The position numbers and the translations under genes are program-made. A model generated the notes under the pieces. It was not told the DNA's origin. It searched no databases and saw only the letters and a program-made list of their open reading frames with translations. From DATFVA01 sp963743325 (GTDB lineage Bacteria; Bacteroidota; Ignavibacteria; Ignavibacteriales; Ignavibacteriaceae), in the NCBI GenBank assembly GCA_963743325.1, contig CAVUOZ010000013.1:1-64000 (forward strand): a DNA stretch of 64,000 bases. The letters run 5' to 3'. Positions 18,916-28,222 of this stretch are shown piece after piece. Each line of letters begins with the position of its first letter. The stretch's first letter is position 1.

Positions 18916-19671
18916 TTATAACGCACTATTTAAAATTATTTCATCTCTCAGCATCTGAACTGAATAAAACTTTTCGAATCCTGCGACAATGGATTCCGCC
19001 AGGTCCGTATAATTAGTTTCATAATTCAGTATAGCCTCAAGTTCTGTTGTTTTATTTTCCAGATTTTTTTTTATTGAAGACCTTTCATCATTACCAAGGT
19101 TTAAGTACTCAGCCAAATTTACATGAAAGTTTCCACACATAATTGATCCATGCTGCAAAAGTACATTTCCAATCTTTCTTTGTGCACTTCCTACTATTTT
19201 CTTTCCATTGTATTTTATCTCACTTTTGGCCGGGACGCCAAAACACGCCGCACTTAAGTTCTCTTTATAGAACGCAAGTAAATCAGGCTGTGCCCCTTCA
19301 AGTTCCAGTCCGGTTAAACCGGGATCATAAATTTTCAATCCTTCTATTAATGCTAAATTAATTTGCTGATAAATCTGCCTTGGAGAAATTTCATGATTCA
19401 GAGGCATTATTACAGAATACGTCAGTTCCTCTGAATGAAGGATGGCACGTCCGCCGGTCGGTCTTTTTACAATATCAATTCCATCGGCTTCTGCTTTTCC
19501 CTCATTGATTTCAAAAATGCTCTGATTCGCTCCAAGAGAAATGCAGTATGGATTCCATCTGTACAGACGCAGCACAATATTATCGGTCCTGGCTTCCTTT
19601 ACAAGGTTCAGGTCCAGTTCCATATTGAACGAACCAGTATTCTCACCGGTATTTATGCAGTGCCAGATCAT
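18916..19671 (-). CDS. LipM/LplA-family octanoyl or lipoate transferase
   Basis: Member of the BPL/LplA/LipB fold that attaches or transfers octanoyl/lipoyl groups to lipoate-dependent enzymes. Seen: RLYRWNPYCISLGANQS, KRPTGGRAILHSEELTYSV (substrate loop), then ACFGVPAKSEI with Cys143 followed by GKKIVGSAQRKIGNVLLQHGSI. Known of the family: a Cys at this place plus the GVLLQHGSI block fits LipM (octanoyl-[GcvH] transferase, whose catalytic Cys is in a similar CF-x-x-P context) better than a plain lipoate ligase; the choice is inference. The 251-aa length is normal for this group. Overlaps lpxA by 4 nt. Confidence 0.8.
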   Translation of the reverse strand: MIWHCINTGENTGSFNMELDLNLVKEARTDNIVLRLYRWNPYCISLGANQSIFEINEGKAEADGIDIVKRPTGGRAILHSEELTYSVIMPLNHEISPRQIYQQINLALIEGLKIYDPGLTGLELEGAQPDLLAFYKENLSAACFGVPAKSEIKYNGKKIVGSAQRKIGNVLLQHGSIMCGNFHVNLAEYLNLGNDERSSIKKNLENKTTELEAILNYETNYTDLAESIVAGFEKFYSVQMLRDEIILNSAL

Positions 19672-20444
19672 TTACCGATAATCCCGCGTTTGCTGTCTTT
19701 TAAAAATTCAAGTACAGTCTGTACATATTTGTTTTCACCCAGTTCCGCCGTAATTTTTTCCTTTGCCTGCGATACATTATAAGCCTTATCGTAAAGAATA
19801 GAATAAGCTTTTTTCAGGGCATTAATATCATCAGTCTGAAAACCTCTTCTTCTTAACCCGATAATATTTAGTCCGGAATACCTGAGTGGTTCATTACCGG
19901 CGAGAATGTATGGAGGTAAATCCTGTACAATCCTGAATCCTCCACCGGTCATTGAGTGCTGTCCCACTTTACAGAACTGGTGAACAGGGGTCAATCCGCC
20001 TATGGTAACGTAATCTTCAAGAACACAGTGCCCGGCAATTTGTACTCCATTAGCAAGTATACAATTATCGCCGACAGTTGTATCATGTGCTACATGAGAA
20101 TAAGCCATTAACATACAATTTTGCCCGACTCTCGAGAATCCTGTGGATTTCGTCCCGCGGTGAAGGGTTACAAATTCATGAACTTTTGTATTATCCCCGA
20201 CATAAAAATAGGTTACTTCTCCTGCAAAACCCAGATCCTGGGGTGTATGTGCTATTGATGCTCCCTGGCTTATTGTAACATTATTCCCGATTCTCGCACC
20301 GTCATAAATAACTGCGTGCGGACCAATGGTACAGTCATTTCCTATTTCAACATCGTCTCCAATAATAGTGAACGGCAAAACATTTACATTGTCTCCGATT
20401 TTTGCTTTGCTGCTGACGATTGCTGTAGGATGTATAGTAACCAT
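19668..20444 (-). CDS. lpxA: UDP-N-acetylglucosamine O-acyltransferase
   Basis: First step of lipid A synthesis, adding a 3-hydroxyacyl chain from ACP to UDP-GlcNAc. The protein (258 aa) is a left-handed beta-helix of hexapeptide repeats from IHPTAIVSSKAKIGDNV onward. It contains HEFVTLHRGTKS, the catalytic-His region LMAYSHVAHDTTVGDNCILAN, and the C-terminal helical part starting LNIIGLRRRGFQTDDINALKKAY. It follows lpxC/fabZ with an 11-nt gap and overlaps the lipM-like gene by 4 nt. Confidence 0.96.
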   Translation of the reverse strand: MVTIHPTAIVSSKAKIGDNVNVLPFTIIGDDVEIGNDCTIGPHAVIYDGARIGNNVTISQGASIAHTPQDLGFAGEVTYFYVGDNTKVHEFVTLHRGTKSTGFSRVGQNCMLMAYSHVAHDTTVGDNCILANGVQIAGHCVLEDYVTIGGLTPVHQFCKVGQHSMTGGGFRIVQDLPPYILAGNEPLRYSGLNIIGLRRRGFQTDDINALKKAYSILYDKAYNVSQAKEKITAELGENKYVQTVLEFLKDSKRGIIGK

Positions 20445-20455
20445 AATTTTTCCAT

Positions 20456-21874
20456 TCAGGTTTGGGAGTTTAAGTTTGATTCACGATCAACTATACCTGC
20501 CATAAAATCCGCTTCAGCAACCAACACTTCATTCACAAATGCTTTTCCCTGCATCATTACAACTTTACTCTTCTTATTTGTAAGCTCTATTTCAAGATAC
20601 AATTGATCACCGGGGAAAACCGGCTTTCTGAATTTTGCATTACTTATTTGCATGAACAGGACAAGCTTCTTTTCAGGGTCAGGAAATGAATTGAGAAGCA
20701 GTATTCCGCCTGTCTGTGCCATTGCTTCAATTATAAGTACGCCGGGCATTATAGGCTGCCCGGGGAAATGTCCCTGGAAGTAAGGTTCATTAACAGTAAT
20801 TGATTTAACTCCGATGACTTTTTTATCGATTTGAAGTTCAATTATTTTGTCCACCATCAGGAAGGGATACCTGTGCGGAAGAATTCTCTGGATTGCATTT
20901 ATATCAAATACTATCCCTTCTTTTTTCACGAACTGATATTTTTTAACGAGCTTTTTTTGCTGATAAAGTTTTCTTACCTGTTTTGCAAACTCAACATTTG
21001 CCTTATGTCCCGGTCGTGCAGCTAAGATCTGTGCTTTAACGGGGGCACCGATTAAAGCAAGGTCTCCGATCAAATCCAGAAGTTTATGTCTTACAGGCTC
21101 GTTCCTGAAACGCAACTCTTTATTATTCAGTATTCCATTTGTACCCAGGGAGAATTTTTGTTTGAGGCCGACTTTATCCTGCAGTTTTTTCAAATCTTTT
21201 TCATCCAGATCACGATCTACTATTACCACAGCATTATCGATATCACCGCCCTTAATTAAACCCTGATCTGCAAGTTCTTCAACTTCACTTAAAAAGCAGA
21301 AAGTCCTTGCTGGTGCAAATTCTGAAACAAATTCATTTTCCAGATCGAATAATCCTGTATGCTGACTTCCGAGAGCAGGGTTCTGATAATCAACCATAAC
21401 TGTTATCCGGTAACCATCAAGAGGCAGGGCTACAATATCTATCTGTTTTTCATCATTGTGATACATTACCGTTTCATCGATAATGAGATAATCTTTGGGA
21501 GCATCCTGCTGAATAAAACCTGCGCTTAGAAGTTCATTCACATACGGCAGTGAGCTTCCGTCTCCGACCGGGGGTTCTATTCCGTCAATTTCAATAATCA
21601 GATTATCAATCTGAAGACCGTATATAGCGGCAAGAACGTGTTCAACGGTGTGAACTTTAGCTTCACCTATCCCCAGAGTAGTTCCCCGGGAAATATCGAT
21701 TACATAATCCGCATTTGCCGGAATTTCAGGGTTTCCATTAAGATCGACCCTTACAAATTTTACTCCATAATTTTCAGGAGCAGATTTGAAAGTCATTGTA
21801 CATTCAGTGCCTGTATGCAAACCTATTCCCGAAATGGATACTTCTTTAGCAATTGTTCTTTGTTGTTCTAACAT
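20456..21874 (-). CDS. lpxC/fabZ: Bifunctional LpxC deacetylase / FabZ dehydratase
   Basis: A fusion typical of the Bacteroidota/Chlorobi group. Residues ~1-305 are LpxC, the zinc deacetylase committing UDP-acyl-GlcNAc to lipid A: KVHTVEHVLAAIYG gives zinc ligand His75 with Glu78/His79, and VRHKLLDLIGDLALIG supplies His263 and Asp267. Residues ~322-472 are FabZ, the 3-hydroxyacyl-ACP dehydratase: IQRILPHRYPFLMVDKI and the active-site strand GHFPGQPIMPGVLIIEAMAQ with His369 and Glu383. Fusing the two ties supply of 3-hydroxyacyl chains to lipid A commitment. No residue is missing. It lies between lpxD and lpxA. Confidence 0.96.
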   Translation of the reverse strand: MLEQQRTIAKEVSISGIGLHTGTECTMTFKSAPENYGVKFVRVDLNGNPEIPANADYVIDISRGTTLGIGEAKVHTVEHVLAAIYGLQIDNLIIEIDGIEPPVGDGSSLPYVNELLSAGFIQQDAPKDYLIIDETVMYHNDEKQIDIVALPLDGYRITVMVDYQNPALGSQHTGLFDLENEFVSEFAPARTFCFLSEVEELADQGLIKGGDIDNAVVIVDRDLDEKDLKKLQDKVGLKQKFSLGTNGILNNKELRFRNEPVRHKLLDLIGDLALIGAPVKAQILAARPGHKANVEFAKQVRKLYQQKKLVKKYQFVKKEGIVFDINAIQRILPHRYPFLMVDKIIELQIDKKVIGVKSITVNEPYFQGHFPGQPIMPGVLIIEAMAQTGGILLLNSFPDPEKKLVLFMQISNAKFRKPVFPGDQLYLEIELTNKKSKVVMMQGKAFVNEVLVAEADFMAGIVDRESNLNSQT

Positions 21875-21975
21875 TGAAATGTCCGGAATATAGTTTTTAA
21901 AAATCGGTTAATAAAATAGCAAGATGAGTTTTGAAATACAATTATAACAACGGGTGAAGAGGAAAACGGAGGATA

Positions 21976-22005
21976 GTTCAAGTTCAAGATCAAGATCAAG
22001 TTCAA
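21976..22005. repeat. Five-copy hexamer tandem repeat (GTTCAA/GATCAA)
   Basis: In the 152-bp gap between lpxD and lpxC/fabZ there are five consecutive 6-bp units: GTTCAA, GTTCAA, GATCAA, GATCAA, GTTCAA. Only one base varies between unit types. No function is evident; slippage could change spacing inside the operon. Confidence 0.85.
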
Positions 22006-22026
22006 TATGTGGTTTTCGGATTCAGA

Positions 22027-23079
22027 TTAAATAGTGGACTTATTTTCAATTTGTGCTTTCAGCTTCTTTATTTCATTTTCAAGTTCAGAAATTTTCTTTG
22101 CATATTCCGGGAGATTTCTGAAATGGGATTCCAGCTTGAACGCCGTTTTAACTTCTTTTGCAGGGGAACCGAAATACGTTCCTGCTTTAGTAATACTTTT
22201 TGAAACGCCCGACTGGGCAATAAGGATGACATTATCAGCAATTTCAATGTGGCCGGTCAGTCCCACCTGGCCAAGAATAAAACAGTTCTTACCTACTTTA
22301 GTGCTTCCTGAAATTCCTGCCTGTGCTGAGATAACCGTATTTTCACCAATGCAAACATTATGTGCAATCTGAACAAGATTATCAACTTTTACTCCCTTTT
22401 TAATGATGGTTGAGCCGATTGAAGCCCGATCGACAGAGACATTTGAACCCAGTTCAACATCATCCTCAATAATAACATTTCCAATCTGTGGTATCTTATG
22501 AAATTTTCCTTCTTCATCGGGCTCAAATCCAAAACCGTCGGAACCTATCACAGTACCGGGATGAATTATAGCGCGGCTGCCGATTTTACAATTTTCCCTG
22601 ATGCTTACATTCTGAAAGATTAAACTATCATCCCCGATTTCAACATCCTGTAACAGAACAGTGTTGTGAAAAATTTTAACATTATTTCCTATCCTGCAGC
22701 CTTTTGAAATCACAACATTCCTTCCTAGTGAAACATTTTCGCCAAGACTTGCTTCCTGGTGAACAAAAGCGGTCTTGTCTATCCCGTCAAGAGCATAAGA
22801 AGGCGGAAAAAACTTTCTTACTAATTTAAAAAATGCTTTGTTTGGATCAGGGACTTCTATGTAAGAGATATCATCACGGGTCTTATTAAATCCGGGTTTT
22901 ACAAGTAAAGCCGAGGCTTTTGTCGAAGGAAAATACTTTTCGTAATGTGAAATGTAAAGGAAAGTTAAATCGCCGGGTTCGGCTTCTTCAATTTTAGAAA
23001 GGTTTTTTATTTCAATTCTCTCATCCCCTGTGATTTCTCCCCCGATAAAATCAGCGATATCCTTAAGCCTTATTCTCAT
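22027..23079 (-). CDS. lpxD: UDP-3-O-(3-hydroxyacyl)glucosamine N-acyltransferase
   Basis: Third step of lipid A synthesis. Residues ~1-95 form the N-terminal uridine-binding domain (LKDIADFIGGEITGD); ~100-320 form the hexapeptide beta-helix with the catalytic-His segment VQIAHNVCIGENTVISAQAG and the family's IIHPGTVIGSDGFGFEPDEEG. The tail (~325-350) is a short coiled coil (ISELENEIKKLKAQIENK). The 350-aa length is typical. Its start overlaps the stop of the Skp-like gene by 1 nt (TAATG). Confidence 0.95.
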   Translation of the reverse strand: MRIRLKDIADFIGGEITGDERIEIKNLSKIEEAEPGDLTFLYISHYEKYFPSTKASALLVKPGFNKTRDDISYIEVPDPNKAFFKLVRKFFPPSYALDGIDKTAFVHQEASLGENVSLGRNVVISKGCRIGNNVKIFHNTVLLQDVEIGDDSLIFQNVSIRENCKIGSRAIIHPGTVIGSDGFGFEPDEEGKFHKIPQIGNVIIEDDVELGSNVSVDRASIGSTIIKKGVKVDNLVQIAHNVCIGENTVISAQAGISGSTKVGKNCFILGQVGLTGHIEIADNVILIAQSGVSKSITKAGTYFGSPAKEVKTAFKLESHFRNLPEYAKKISELENEIKKLKAQIENKSTI

Positions 23080-23600
23080 TACTCAAGTTTCAGTTTATCG
23101 AGAACTTTATTGGTTATATCATATTCCTCTTTGGCATATAAGAGCATAACGTCACCGCTTCTGTCAAATACAAAATCAAGATTTTCGTCCTGTGCGATTT
23201 CCTGTATAGCAGTAAAGATTTTATTCTGGACCGGTTTCATAAGCTCATCCTGCTTCTGAAACAGTTCGCCGTTAGTTCCGAATTTCTTTTCCCTGTAATC
23301 GGAAATATCCTTTTCCATATTCATAAGTTCAGTTTCCATTTCAGACCTTGTCTGGTCTGTCATAATCAGTTTCCTTTTTTCATAATCATCGTATTTAGCT
23401 TTCCAGTCGGCTTCCTTTTTATTCAGTTCAGCCTGCCAGTCTTTGACAAGAGCATCAAGCTTCTGCCTTGCATCCTGGGCATCAGGGAGATTATCCATAA
23501 TTGTGTTCGAATCAACATACCCGATTTTTAACTGGGCAAAGGAAGGAACAGAAAATATTACTAATAAAAATGCTGAGAGAATTATCTCAAAGCTTTTCAT
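23079..23600 (-). CDS. OmpH/Skp-family periplasmic chaperone (copy 1)
   Basis: Skp/OmpH proteins hold unfolded outer-membrane proteins in the periplasm for BamA. The 173-residue product has signal peptide MKSFEIILSAFLLVIFSVPSFAQ, the mature start LKIGYVDSNTIMDNLPDAQDA, a long coiled-coil of Lys/Glu/Asp (~residues 40-130), and the family's end NKIFTAIQEIAQDENLDFVFDRSGDVMLLYAKEEYDIT. It is paralogous to the next upstream gene and coupled to lpxD. Confidence 0.88.
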   Translation of the reverse strand: MKSFEIILSAFLLVIFSVPSFAQLKIGYVDSNTIMDNLPDAQDARQKLDALVKDWQAELNKKEADWKAKYDDYEKRKLIMTDQTRSEMETELMNMEKDISDYREKKFGTNGELFQKQDELMKPVQNKIFTAIQEIAQDENLDFVFDRSGDVMLLYAKEEYDITNKVLDKLKLE

Positions 23601-23692
23601 ACAAACTCCGAACTAATTATTTAAGGCTGGGAAACAGGAAAACAATTCTCAGTATTCAAGAACTGCTTTCATCCCAATATTTACTAAAAAAA

Positions 23693-24220
23693 TTAACTTC
23701 CTCTTTTTAACTTATCAAGCACTTTATAAGTGACATCAAATGCAGAGTCAGCATAAAGAAGTATAATATCACCGCTCTTATCAAAAATGAAATTCATACC
23801 TTCTTCTTTTGCAACCTTGCCAATAGCATCATAGATCTTAGTTTTAATAGGAGCAAAGATTTCATCATTTTTCTTATAAATCTCACCGGTTCCCTGGGCA
23901 AATTTGTCTTTCCTGAAATTCATGATATCCTGTTCCATCTGAACAAGCTTCTGCTGTGCAGTAAGTTTTTTATCCTCAGGCATTGTGTTTACCTGTTTCT
24001 GATAATCGTTAGCTTGCTGCTGATATGATTGTGTCATACTATCAAGCTGGGCAGACCATTTATTTGTAATAGCATCAAGATCACCCTGAGCTTTGATTGC
24101 TTCAGACCATTGAGTCAGAATAACCTGTGAATCAACATAACCAATCTTCAGGTTTGCTTGTGCCGGGATCAGACAAGCGCCCAGAAATAAAATTGAAAGA
24201 ATTAAAAGATACTTTTTCAC
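23693..24220 (-). CDS. OmpH/Skp-family periplasmic chaperone (copy 2)
   Basis: Second Skp-like chaperone, 175 residues, with signal peptide KKYLLILSILFLGACLIPAQA, start LKIGYVDSQVILTQWSEA, central coiled coil, and end KIYDAIGKVAKEEGMNFIFDKSGDIILLYADSAFDVTYKVLDKLKRG. The start codon is GTG, supported by GAGG nine bases upstream. The C-terminal halves of copies 1 and 2 are close, so a tandem duplication is likely. It lies directly downstream of bamA (93-bp gap). Confidence 0.88.
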   Translation of the reverse strand: MKKYLLILSILFLGACLIPAQANLKIGYVDSQVILTQWSEAIKAQGDLDAITNKWSAQLDSMTQSYQQQANDYQKQVNTMPEDKKLTAQQKLVQMEQDIMNFRKDKFAQGTGEIYKKNDEIFAPIKTKIYDAIGKVAKEEGMNFIFDKSGDIILLYADSAFDVTYKVLDKLKRGS

Positions 24221-24313
24221 TACTCTTACCTCGGTTAATTAATAAAAAATTAGCACTTTACGAAATTTGAAATCATTAATCATATAATTTACAATAAAAT
24301 TTGATTTTACGTT

Positions 24314-26818
24314 TTAAAATCCTCTTCCAAACTGAAAATGGAACAGCCAGGCTGGATCCCTGCCGTCGGTCTGTTTCCTGTCAAAACCATATCCCAGGTC
24401 AAACCCAATAAGTCCGATAGGATTAATCAATATTCTCGCACCAAATCCAACCGAACGCCTTAAATCAAACAGATCCGTCTGGTTTAAATTCACCCATACA
24501 TTTCCTGCTTCTGCAAATGCAATCAGGTAAAGTGGAATTGGATCCAGAGTAACTGCGAATCTTAATTCTGCAGAATACCGGGTCATTACTCTTCCACCGA
24601 TTACATTACCTCCGGCATTTCTCGGTCCCACAGTTCTGTCATCATAGCCTCTCAAGGGAGTTGTTGCAATTATAAGCCCGTTACCTCCCATATAAAAGAA
24701 TTCAAACGGTTGAATCTCGGTGCCTTTAACTATTTCCTGTATGTATCCCATGTCTGTCAGAGTATAAAAAACAAGCCGGTTGGAATTAAAAAGCCTCTTA
24801 TACCATTCGACCTTAAAACCAAGTTTATAATAATCTACATCACCCGGAAGTAAAGGACCGCCCGAAAGTTCTCCATCTAACGCAAATGAAGAACCTGTAG
24901 ATGGGAATATCGGGTTATCTATATCTTTCCTTGAAACAGTTGCACCTACAGTAAACTGTCTTGACTGGCCTTCAGCGTAATAATTTCCTCCGTTAATTAC
25001 ATTATTATACTGGAACCTGAATAGTCCCTGTATGTAAAAGAAATCATCCGGCCATTTTAACCTTCTTCCCACCTTTAATGTTCCACCCGACTGGCGCAAA
25101 TCGTAAATGTATGCCTGGCGTGTATCAAAAACTTCGACGCCGACCAGTGTCGGTGTATCCATAAACCAGGGTTCCGTAAATCCGAGTGTGAAAGTACGGT
25201 AGAGACTTCCGACTCCGAACTGCCAGTTAAAACTTAATATTTGTCCCCCTCCAAGACTGAATGGTTCCGCAATAGAAAAGTTTGTCAGTGTTATTCCAAC
25301 CGATCCGCTGAACCCGAAACTGCCGCTGTATCCGACTGATGCATTAAGGTAATCGCTCGATTTTTCTTCAACATTGAAAACAACATTTACTGTACTGTCA
25401 TTTGCAAGTGAATAATCAATTGCCTGAGGGCCATAAAGTTTTTCTGCATTAAAGTATTGAAGATTTGCGAGCTGCTGAACACTTCTTAATAAAAGTCCGC
25501 GGTTAAAATAATCCCCGGGCACAGTATAAAGTTCTCTCCTTATTACTTTATCTTTTGTTTTATCATTTCCCGTAATATCTACTTTACCTACTCTAAACTG
25601 ATTTCTCTCTTCGATGCGGATAGAGATATCCATTGAATCCGGCGGTACTTTCTGTTCTGTCGCCTGAACATTATAAGTCAGGTACCCGTTATCCAGGTAC
25701 AAAGAGGAAACATCAGTTTGTTTTTCATTTCCGTGAAGGTTTCTCTCGAACTTCTCATAATCGTAAACCTCCCCTTTGGCAATATCAAGTCTCTGTCTTA
25801 ATACTTCATCGCTGAACACTGTATTGCCAGTAAATGTAATATTCCTGACCTTATACTGGGGACCTTCATAAACATTTATCAATATTTCAAGATCTTTGTT
25901 ATCATTAAAATAGATGAGGGAGTCGGAAGTTATTTCTGCATCCCTGTATCCATTCTTCTGATAATATTTAACAATCAGATCTTTATCATCCTTGTACTTA
26001 TCGGGTTTAAACTTTGCACTGCTCCAGAACTTCCACCATTTTGATTCTTCGGTTTCGTCCATTGCTCCCTTCAGATCGGAGACATCAAAAGCCTGATTCC
26101 CTGTAAACTCAATTTTCCTTACAGTTACTTCCTCCCCCTCATTTACAATCATCTTAAGAAGTATTCTTTCCTTTATCCTTGAAATTAAATCTGAATAGGT
26201 TATTTCACTCTTGGAATAATTGACCTTGTATTCATCAGATAAATCCTTTTCATTACGCCATGTAACAATTATTTCATCTTCAGTTGTATCTGCCTGGAAG
26301 TAATCAAATCTTTCTGTCTGAACTTTTGCATTTAAATAACCGTCATCGGAATAAAGTTTAAGAACCCGCTGTTCAAAGTTTGTTATTTCCTGGGGTTTTA
26401 AAATCTGTCCCCGTACAAAGTTCGATACTTTCTCTATATCATCAACATCAAGTTCATCATTACCTTCGATAACCAGTTTTTCGAAGCGTGGATATTCTTC
26501 GACTTTTATTAAAAGGAAAACGCCGTTATCGAGCTGTTTCTCAATTTCAATATCAATATTTGAAAAAATATTCAGAGTCCACAATTGTTTAATGGCATTC
26601 ATTGTCTGATCGCCTGGCATCTGTATCTCATCCCCTATTTTCAACCCGCTGTTGGCAATTATTGTGCTTGCTTCGGCTGATATGTTTCCTGCAACTGAAA
26701 TACCTAAAACTTTATAAACTTTCGGCTGCTGGTTTTGTGCAGCAGGAATCCGCATCAGGAGGAAGATAAAAATAAGGTATGTATTTTTAAACAGTTTCTT
26801 TGGGAAGGGTTGAGACAT
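24314..26818 (-). CDS. bamA: Outer-membrane protein assembly factor BamA
   Basis: Core of the machinery that inserts beta-barrel proteins into the outer membrane. Residues 1-30 are a signal peptide; ~35-430 hold about five POTRA domains (KVLGISVAGN, FEKLVIEGNDELDVDDIEKV, VRKIEFTGNQAFDVSDLKGAM, KVRNITFTGNTVFSDEVLRQRL, RVGKVDITGNDKTKDKVIRREL). The rest is the Omp85 barrel, with PLRGYDDRTVGPRNAGGNVIGG (the lid-loop RGF/RGY-type motif), ending FHFQFGRGF with the terminal-Phe beta-signal. At 834 aa it is normal length. Its first 32 nt overlap the 3' end of uppS in another frame. Confidence 0.95.
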   Translation of the reverse strand: MSQPFPKKLFKNTYLIFIFLLMRIPAAQNQQPKVYKVLGISVAGNISAEASTIIANSGLKIGDEIQMPGDQTMNAIKQLWTLNIFSNIDIEIEKQLDNGVFLLIKVEEYPRFEKLVIEGNDELDVDDIEKVSNFVRGQILKPQEITNFEQRVLKLYSDDGYLNAKVQTERFDYFQADTTEDEIIVTWRNEKDLSDEYKVNYSKSEITYSDLISRIKERILLKMIVNEGEEVTVRKIEFTGNQAFDVSDLKGAMDETEESKWWKFWSSAKFKPDKYKDDKDLIVKYYQKNGYRDAEITSDSLIYFNDNKDLEILINVYEGPQYKVRNITFTGNTVFSDEVLRQRLDIAKGEVYDYEKFERNLHGNEKQTDVSSLYLDNGYLTYNVQATEQKVPPDSMDISIRIEERNQFRVGKVDITGNDKTKDKVIRRELYTVPGDYFNRGLLLRSVQQLANLQYFNAEKLYGPQAIDYSLANDSTVNVVFNVEEKSSDYLNASVGYSGSFGFSGSVGITLTNFSIAEPFSLGGGQILSFNWQFGVGSLYRTFTLGFTEPWFMDTPTLVGVEVFDTRQAYIYDLRQSGGTLKVGRRLKWPDDFFYIQGLFRFQYNNVINGGNYYAEGQSRQFTVGATVSRKDIDNPIFPSTGSSFALDGELSGGPLLPGDVDYYKLGFKVEWYKRLFNSNRLVFYTLTDMGYIQEIVKGTEIQPFEFFYMGGNGLIIATTPLRGYDDRTVGPRNAGGNVIGGRVMTRYSAELRFAVTLDPIPLYLIAFAEAGNVWVNLNQTDLFDLRRSVGFGARILINPIGLIGFDLGYGFDRKQTDGRDPAWLFHFQFGRGF

Positions 26819-27605
26819 TCTTTAAGCCTTTTTCATTCTTTTTTATTTGTTCACTTACTTTACCGAATCTGCGCTCCCTTTTCTGAAAACTTTTTACTGC
26901 ACCATAGAGATGTACCCTTTTAAAGTCAGGCCAGTAGACATCGGTAATGTAAAATTCCGTATAGGCAATCTGCCAGAGTAAAAAATTACTTACTCTGAAT
27001 TCCCCGCTCGTTCTGATCAGGAGGTCAGGATCAGGCATATTATGTGTAGTGAGGTATTCCGAAAATGTCTCCTCATTGATATCACTTATTGATAATTTAT
27101 TTTCCGAAACTTTCCCGGCAACTTTTTTAATTCCTTCCAGTATTTCCCATCTGCCGCTATAGCTTAGAGCAAGATTCAATGTCATCTTTTTATTATTTGC
27201 AGTTCTTTTAATATCCTCTTTTAATCTATTCCTTACTTCTTCGGGAAGTGATTCTATATTACCAATTGTAGTAAGCTTTATGTCATTCTTCATTAATTCA
27301 TCGGTACGGTCTTTCAGACTCTTCAGCAGAAGTCTCATAAGAGTTGAAACTTCATTTTTCGGTCTTTTCCAGTTTTCAGTTGAAAATGTATAAAGAGTAA
27401 GATACCTTACCCCTATCTGTGCACAGGCTTCAACAATATCTCTGACAGTGTCAACACCCCTCTTATGTCCTGCAGCCCTGGGTAAACCCTTTTTACGTGC
27501 CCATCTGCCGTTTCCATCCATTATTATTGCGATATGAACCGGAATTTCACCTGAGTTTTTTAAGTCCTGTTGAAACTCCTCATCCTGCTCGGTATGTCTG
27601 ACCAA
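26787..27605 (-). CDS. uppS: Isoprenyl transferase (undecaprenyl diphosphate synthase)
   Basis: Makes the C55 lipid carrier for peptidoglycan and O-antigen. Motifs: HIAIIMDGNGRWARKKGLPRAAGHKRG (catalytic Asp), LTLYTFSTENWKRP, LNLALSYSGRWEI, DLLIRTSGEFRVSNFLLWQIAYTEFY, WPDF. The start is a TTG at 27605 with AGGACGGA just upstream; no ATG precedes the conserved domain. Length 272 aa is normal plus a Lys-rich tail. First gene of the envelope block, overlapping bamA by 32 nt. Confidence 0.93.
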   Translation of the reverse strand: MVRHTEQDEEFQQDLKNSGEIPVHIAIIMDGNGRWARKKGLPRAAGHKRGVDTVRDIVEACAQIGVRYLTLYTFSTENWKRPKNEVSTLMRLLLKSLKDRTDELMKNDIKLTTIGNIESLPEEVRNRLKEDIKRTANNKKMTLNLALSYSGRWEILEGIKKVAGKVSENKLSISDINEETFSEYLTTHNMPDPDLLIRTSGEFRVSNFLLWQIAYTEFYITDVYWPDFKRVHLYGAVKSFQKRERRFGKVSEQIKKNEKGLKNVSTLPKETV

Positions 27606-27780
27606 ATTCCGTCCTAAAAATTGATTAAACGTGTAAAATTAACCCTAACCCCCCTGAATGTCAAGGTAGACAAACAGTCTCACTGCGGGGTTTTTTCTGC
27701 AAATATACAGTGTCAGTTGATTAATAAAAGGTAAAAAAAGATTAGCACGTAAAGCGGGTATCATTATCAAAAAAGTCAGC

Positions 27781-28209
27781 TCATGAAATCGGCACTTTAC
27801 GGGTTTTATGTGAATGGCTCAATTGCGGGAGCGATTTATCTACAAGATTAAATAATCTTATATTATTCTTTATTTCATTTGATAAAGAATCGATTAAGCC
27901 CTTTGCAAGCAGCAGGTGTTCTTCGGGCACACCCACATAAAGCAGAACCTGTTTCCGGGTAAATTTTGTCCGCCTGGTTGCAAGAAATGAAATCCTGTCT
28001 AATAGTTTGGGATCTTTAAAATCCTCTTCAGAAATTGTCATGCCTAAGGCATACTCTTTCCCCTGTTTGGCAATAATGTCAACTTCAAAGCCGCCGATTT
28101 TTTCAGGTTCGGGAAGGTATGTTCCGAATTTTCTGCTGATTGTCAAATAGCCATTTTTCCAGAACTGTTCTATAAGGTAATCTATGTTTTTTCTTTTCAT
28201 AGTATTCAT
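27781..28209 (-). CDS. Hypothetical protein with a degenerate PD-(D/E)xK nuclease-like core
   Basis: 142 residues, not a family I can name. Residues ~10-65 read like a restriction-endonuclease-fold core: FWKNGYLTISRKFGTYLPEPEKIGGFEVDIIAKQGKEYALGMTIS, where the xVDIIA strand and next strand would hold Asp and E-x-K, but the final E-x-K is replaced by G-M-T, so catalysis is doubtful. Residues ~80-100 continue with FLATRRTKFTRKQVLLYVGVPEEH. The start at 28209 has AAGGAGG eight bases upstream. It is third in a run lexA - WYL-like - this gene with 12-13-nt gaps, so probably under LexA control. Confidence 0.6.
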   Translation of the reverse strand: MNTMKRKNIDYLIEQFWKNGYLTISRKFGTYLPEPEKIGGFEVDIIAKQGKEYALGMTISEEDFKDPKLLDRISFLATRRTKFTRKQVLLYVGVPEEHLLLAKGLIDSLSNEIKNNIRLFNLVDKSLPQLSHSHKTRKVPIS

Positions 28210-28222
28210 TTTATTATCCTCC

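Noticed and set aside
27606..27780. Possible small RNA or tRNA between uppS and the nuclease-like gene
   Set aside because: No cloverleaf or stable stem with T run; only a short GCGGGGTTTTTT without its stem partner.
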